The notes beneath the pieces were generated by a model. It was given only the letters and a program-made list of their open reading frames with translations. It was not told where the DNA came from and made no database searches. The translations under genes were made by a program, and so were the position numbers. From assembly GCA_002772195.1 (NCBI GenBank), contig PCSG01000252.1, positions 2,986-10,503 of the forward strand: a stretch of 7,518 nucleotides of DNA, in the 5' to 3' direction. Positions 6,678 to 7,518 of the stretch are shown one piece after another. Each line of letters begins with the position of its first letter. Positions within the stretch are counted from its first letter, which is position 1. The DNA comes from Desulfobacterales bacterium CG23_combo_of_CG06-09_8_20_14_all_51_8 (GTDB lineage: Bacteria; Desulfobacterota; Desulfobacteria; Desulfobacterales; Desulfosalsimonadaceae).

Positions 6678-7518
6678 ATGAGTGAAGACAAATCAGCCCC
6701 TTTAAGCGGAAGTATCATGGTGGTGGGCGGGGGAATCAGCGGGTTGACCGCAGCCCTTGAAGCCGCCGAAGTGGGGTACGAAGTGTTCATCGTTGAAAAA
6801 AATCCTCATCTGGGCGGAAGAGTTTCGCAGCTCAATCAGTATTTCCCGAAGCTGTGTCCTCCCACCTGCGGTCTGGAAATCAATTTCCGGAGAATCAAAG
6901 ACAATCCACGCATCAAGGTGATGACCCTGGCCGAAGTGGAAAAGGTCAGCGGCGGTCCCGGTAATTACAAGGTGAGTGTCAAGCTGAGTCCCAGATACGT
7001 CAATGAAAATTGCACCTGCTGCGGCGCTTGCGCGGACGCCTGCCAGGCGGAACTGCCCAATGAATTCAATTTCGGCATGGACCGGATCAAAGGCGCTTAT
7101 CGGCCCCATGAGATGGCCTTTCCCGCCCGGTATGTGATTTCTTCCCAGATCATCGGCACCGAAGACGCCAAACGCTGCAAGGAGGCCTGCAAGTATGACG
7201 CGGTGGATCTGGAAATGCAGGCCAAAACTATTGATTTGAATGTGGGGTCCATCATCTGGGCCACGGGCTGGGAACCCTATGATGCGGCGAAAATCGATAA
7301 CCTCGGCTTCGGACGGTATCCCAACATCATCACCAACATGATGCTGGAACGACTGGCCGCCCCTAACGGGCCGACCAAGGGGAAAATCCTGCGGCCTTCT
7401 GATGACAAGACCCCGGAAAGCGTGGCCTTTGTCCAGTGCGCCGGGTCCCGGGATGAAAACCACCTGCCGTATTGCTCCTATATCTGCTGCATGGCCTCCT
7501 TAAAGCATGCCACCTATA
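6678..7518 (+). CDS. qmoA: QmoA, quinone-interacting membrane-bound oxidoreductase subunit A (HdrA-like flavoprotein; 3' end outside the window)
   Basis: Cytoplasmic FAD subunit of the Qmo complex, which is thought to pass electrons from menaquinol to APS reductase. 280 codons are visible; the family is about 410 residues. The HdrA-type FAD motif is VVGGGISGLTAALEAAE (15-31), ending at E40 (VEKNPHLGGR). Next comes SQLNQYFPKLCPPTCG with C60 and C64, then a [4Fe-4S] motif C112-x2-C115-x2-C118-x3-C122. Where HdrA has a second ferredoxin motif, only C167 and C171 (CKEACKYDAVDL) remain. VQCAGSRDENHLPYCSYICC (252-271) is the family motif around the conserved cysteines. ATG 6678 has GGAGGG (6667-6672) 5 bases upstream. 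Shortness relative to HdrA, plus the position right after aprBA, favours QmoA over a true HdrA; qmoB and qmoC should follow. The terminator after aprA suggests it has its own promoter. Confidence 0.93.
   Translation, partial: MSEDKSAPLSGSIMVVGGGISGLTAALEAAEVGYEVFIVEKNPHLGGRVSQLNQYFPKLCPPTCGLEINFRRIKDNPRIKVMTLAEVEKVSGGPGNYKVSVKLSPRYVNENCTCCGACADACQAELPNEFNFGMDRIKGAYRPHEMAFPARYVISSQIIGTEDAKRCKEACKYDAVDLEMQAKTIDLNVGSIIWATGWEPYDAAKIDNLGFGRYPNIITNMMLERLAAPNGPTKGKILRPSDDKTPESVAFVQCAGSRDENHLPYCSYICCMASLKHATY

Noticed and set aside
6394..6681. 95-codon plus-strand frame between aprA and qmoA
   Set aside because: It begins inside the terminator loop, has no ribosome binding site, overlaps the qmoA start and shows no recognisable domain.
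6702..7463. Minus-strand open frame (253 codons) opposite qmoA
   Set aside because: The plus strand encodes a clear HdrA/QmoA protein with FAD and iron-sulfur motifs, so the antisense frame is a by-product.

Overview
The window looks like a chromosomal segment of a Gram-negative sulfate-reducing bacterium, most plausibly a Desulfobacterota member (a Desulfobacterales-like sulfate reducer). This rests on gene content: lpxC means a lipid A outer membrane, and aprB-aprA followed by a qmoA-type gene is the dissimilatory APS-reduction module. The lineage below that level is inference from gene order and protein style. No phylogeny was run.

Layout. Positions 1-485 (minus strand) hold the N-terminal half of lpxC, which runs off the left edge. 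Positions 486-759 are a divergent intergenic region with one candidate promoter facing each way. Positions 760-3464 hold comM (YifB-type AAA+ ATPase) and alr (alanine racemase), 17 bases apart and probably one transcription unit. Positions 3465-3868 are a 404-base intergenic region with a sigma70-like promoter (consensus TTGACA) and an approximately 245-base leader containing several short inverted repeats and an unused strong Shine-Dalgarno sequence. Positions 3869-6345 are aprB and aprA, the two subunits of adenylylsulfate (APS) reductase. Positions 6346-6677 contain a very strong intrinsic terminator and then a nested imperfect inverted repeat. From 6678 to the right edge is the first part of qmoA.

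How the genes work together. AprBA reduces APS to sulfite and AMP in the cytoplasm. QmoA belongs to the Qmo membrane complex, thought to pass electrons from menaquinol to AprBA. The ATP sulfurylase gene (sat) that makes APS, and qmoB/qmoC, are not in the window. lpxC (lipid A) and alr (peptidoglycan D-alanine) are cell-envelope genes. comM encodes a helicase known for branch migration during natural transformation. They seem to be neighbours by history and not parts of one pathway.

No mobile element, CRISPR array, tRNA or rRNA was seen, and I did not find a previously undescribed gene system. The least explained parts are non-coding: the structured aprBA leader and the inverted repeat between the aprA terminator and qmoA.
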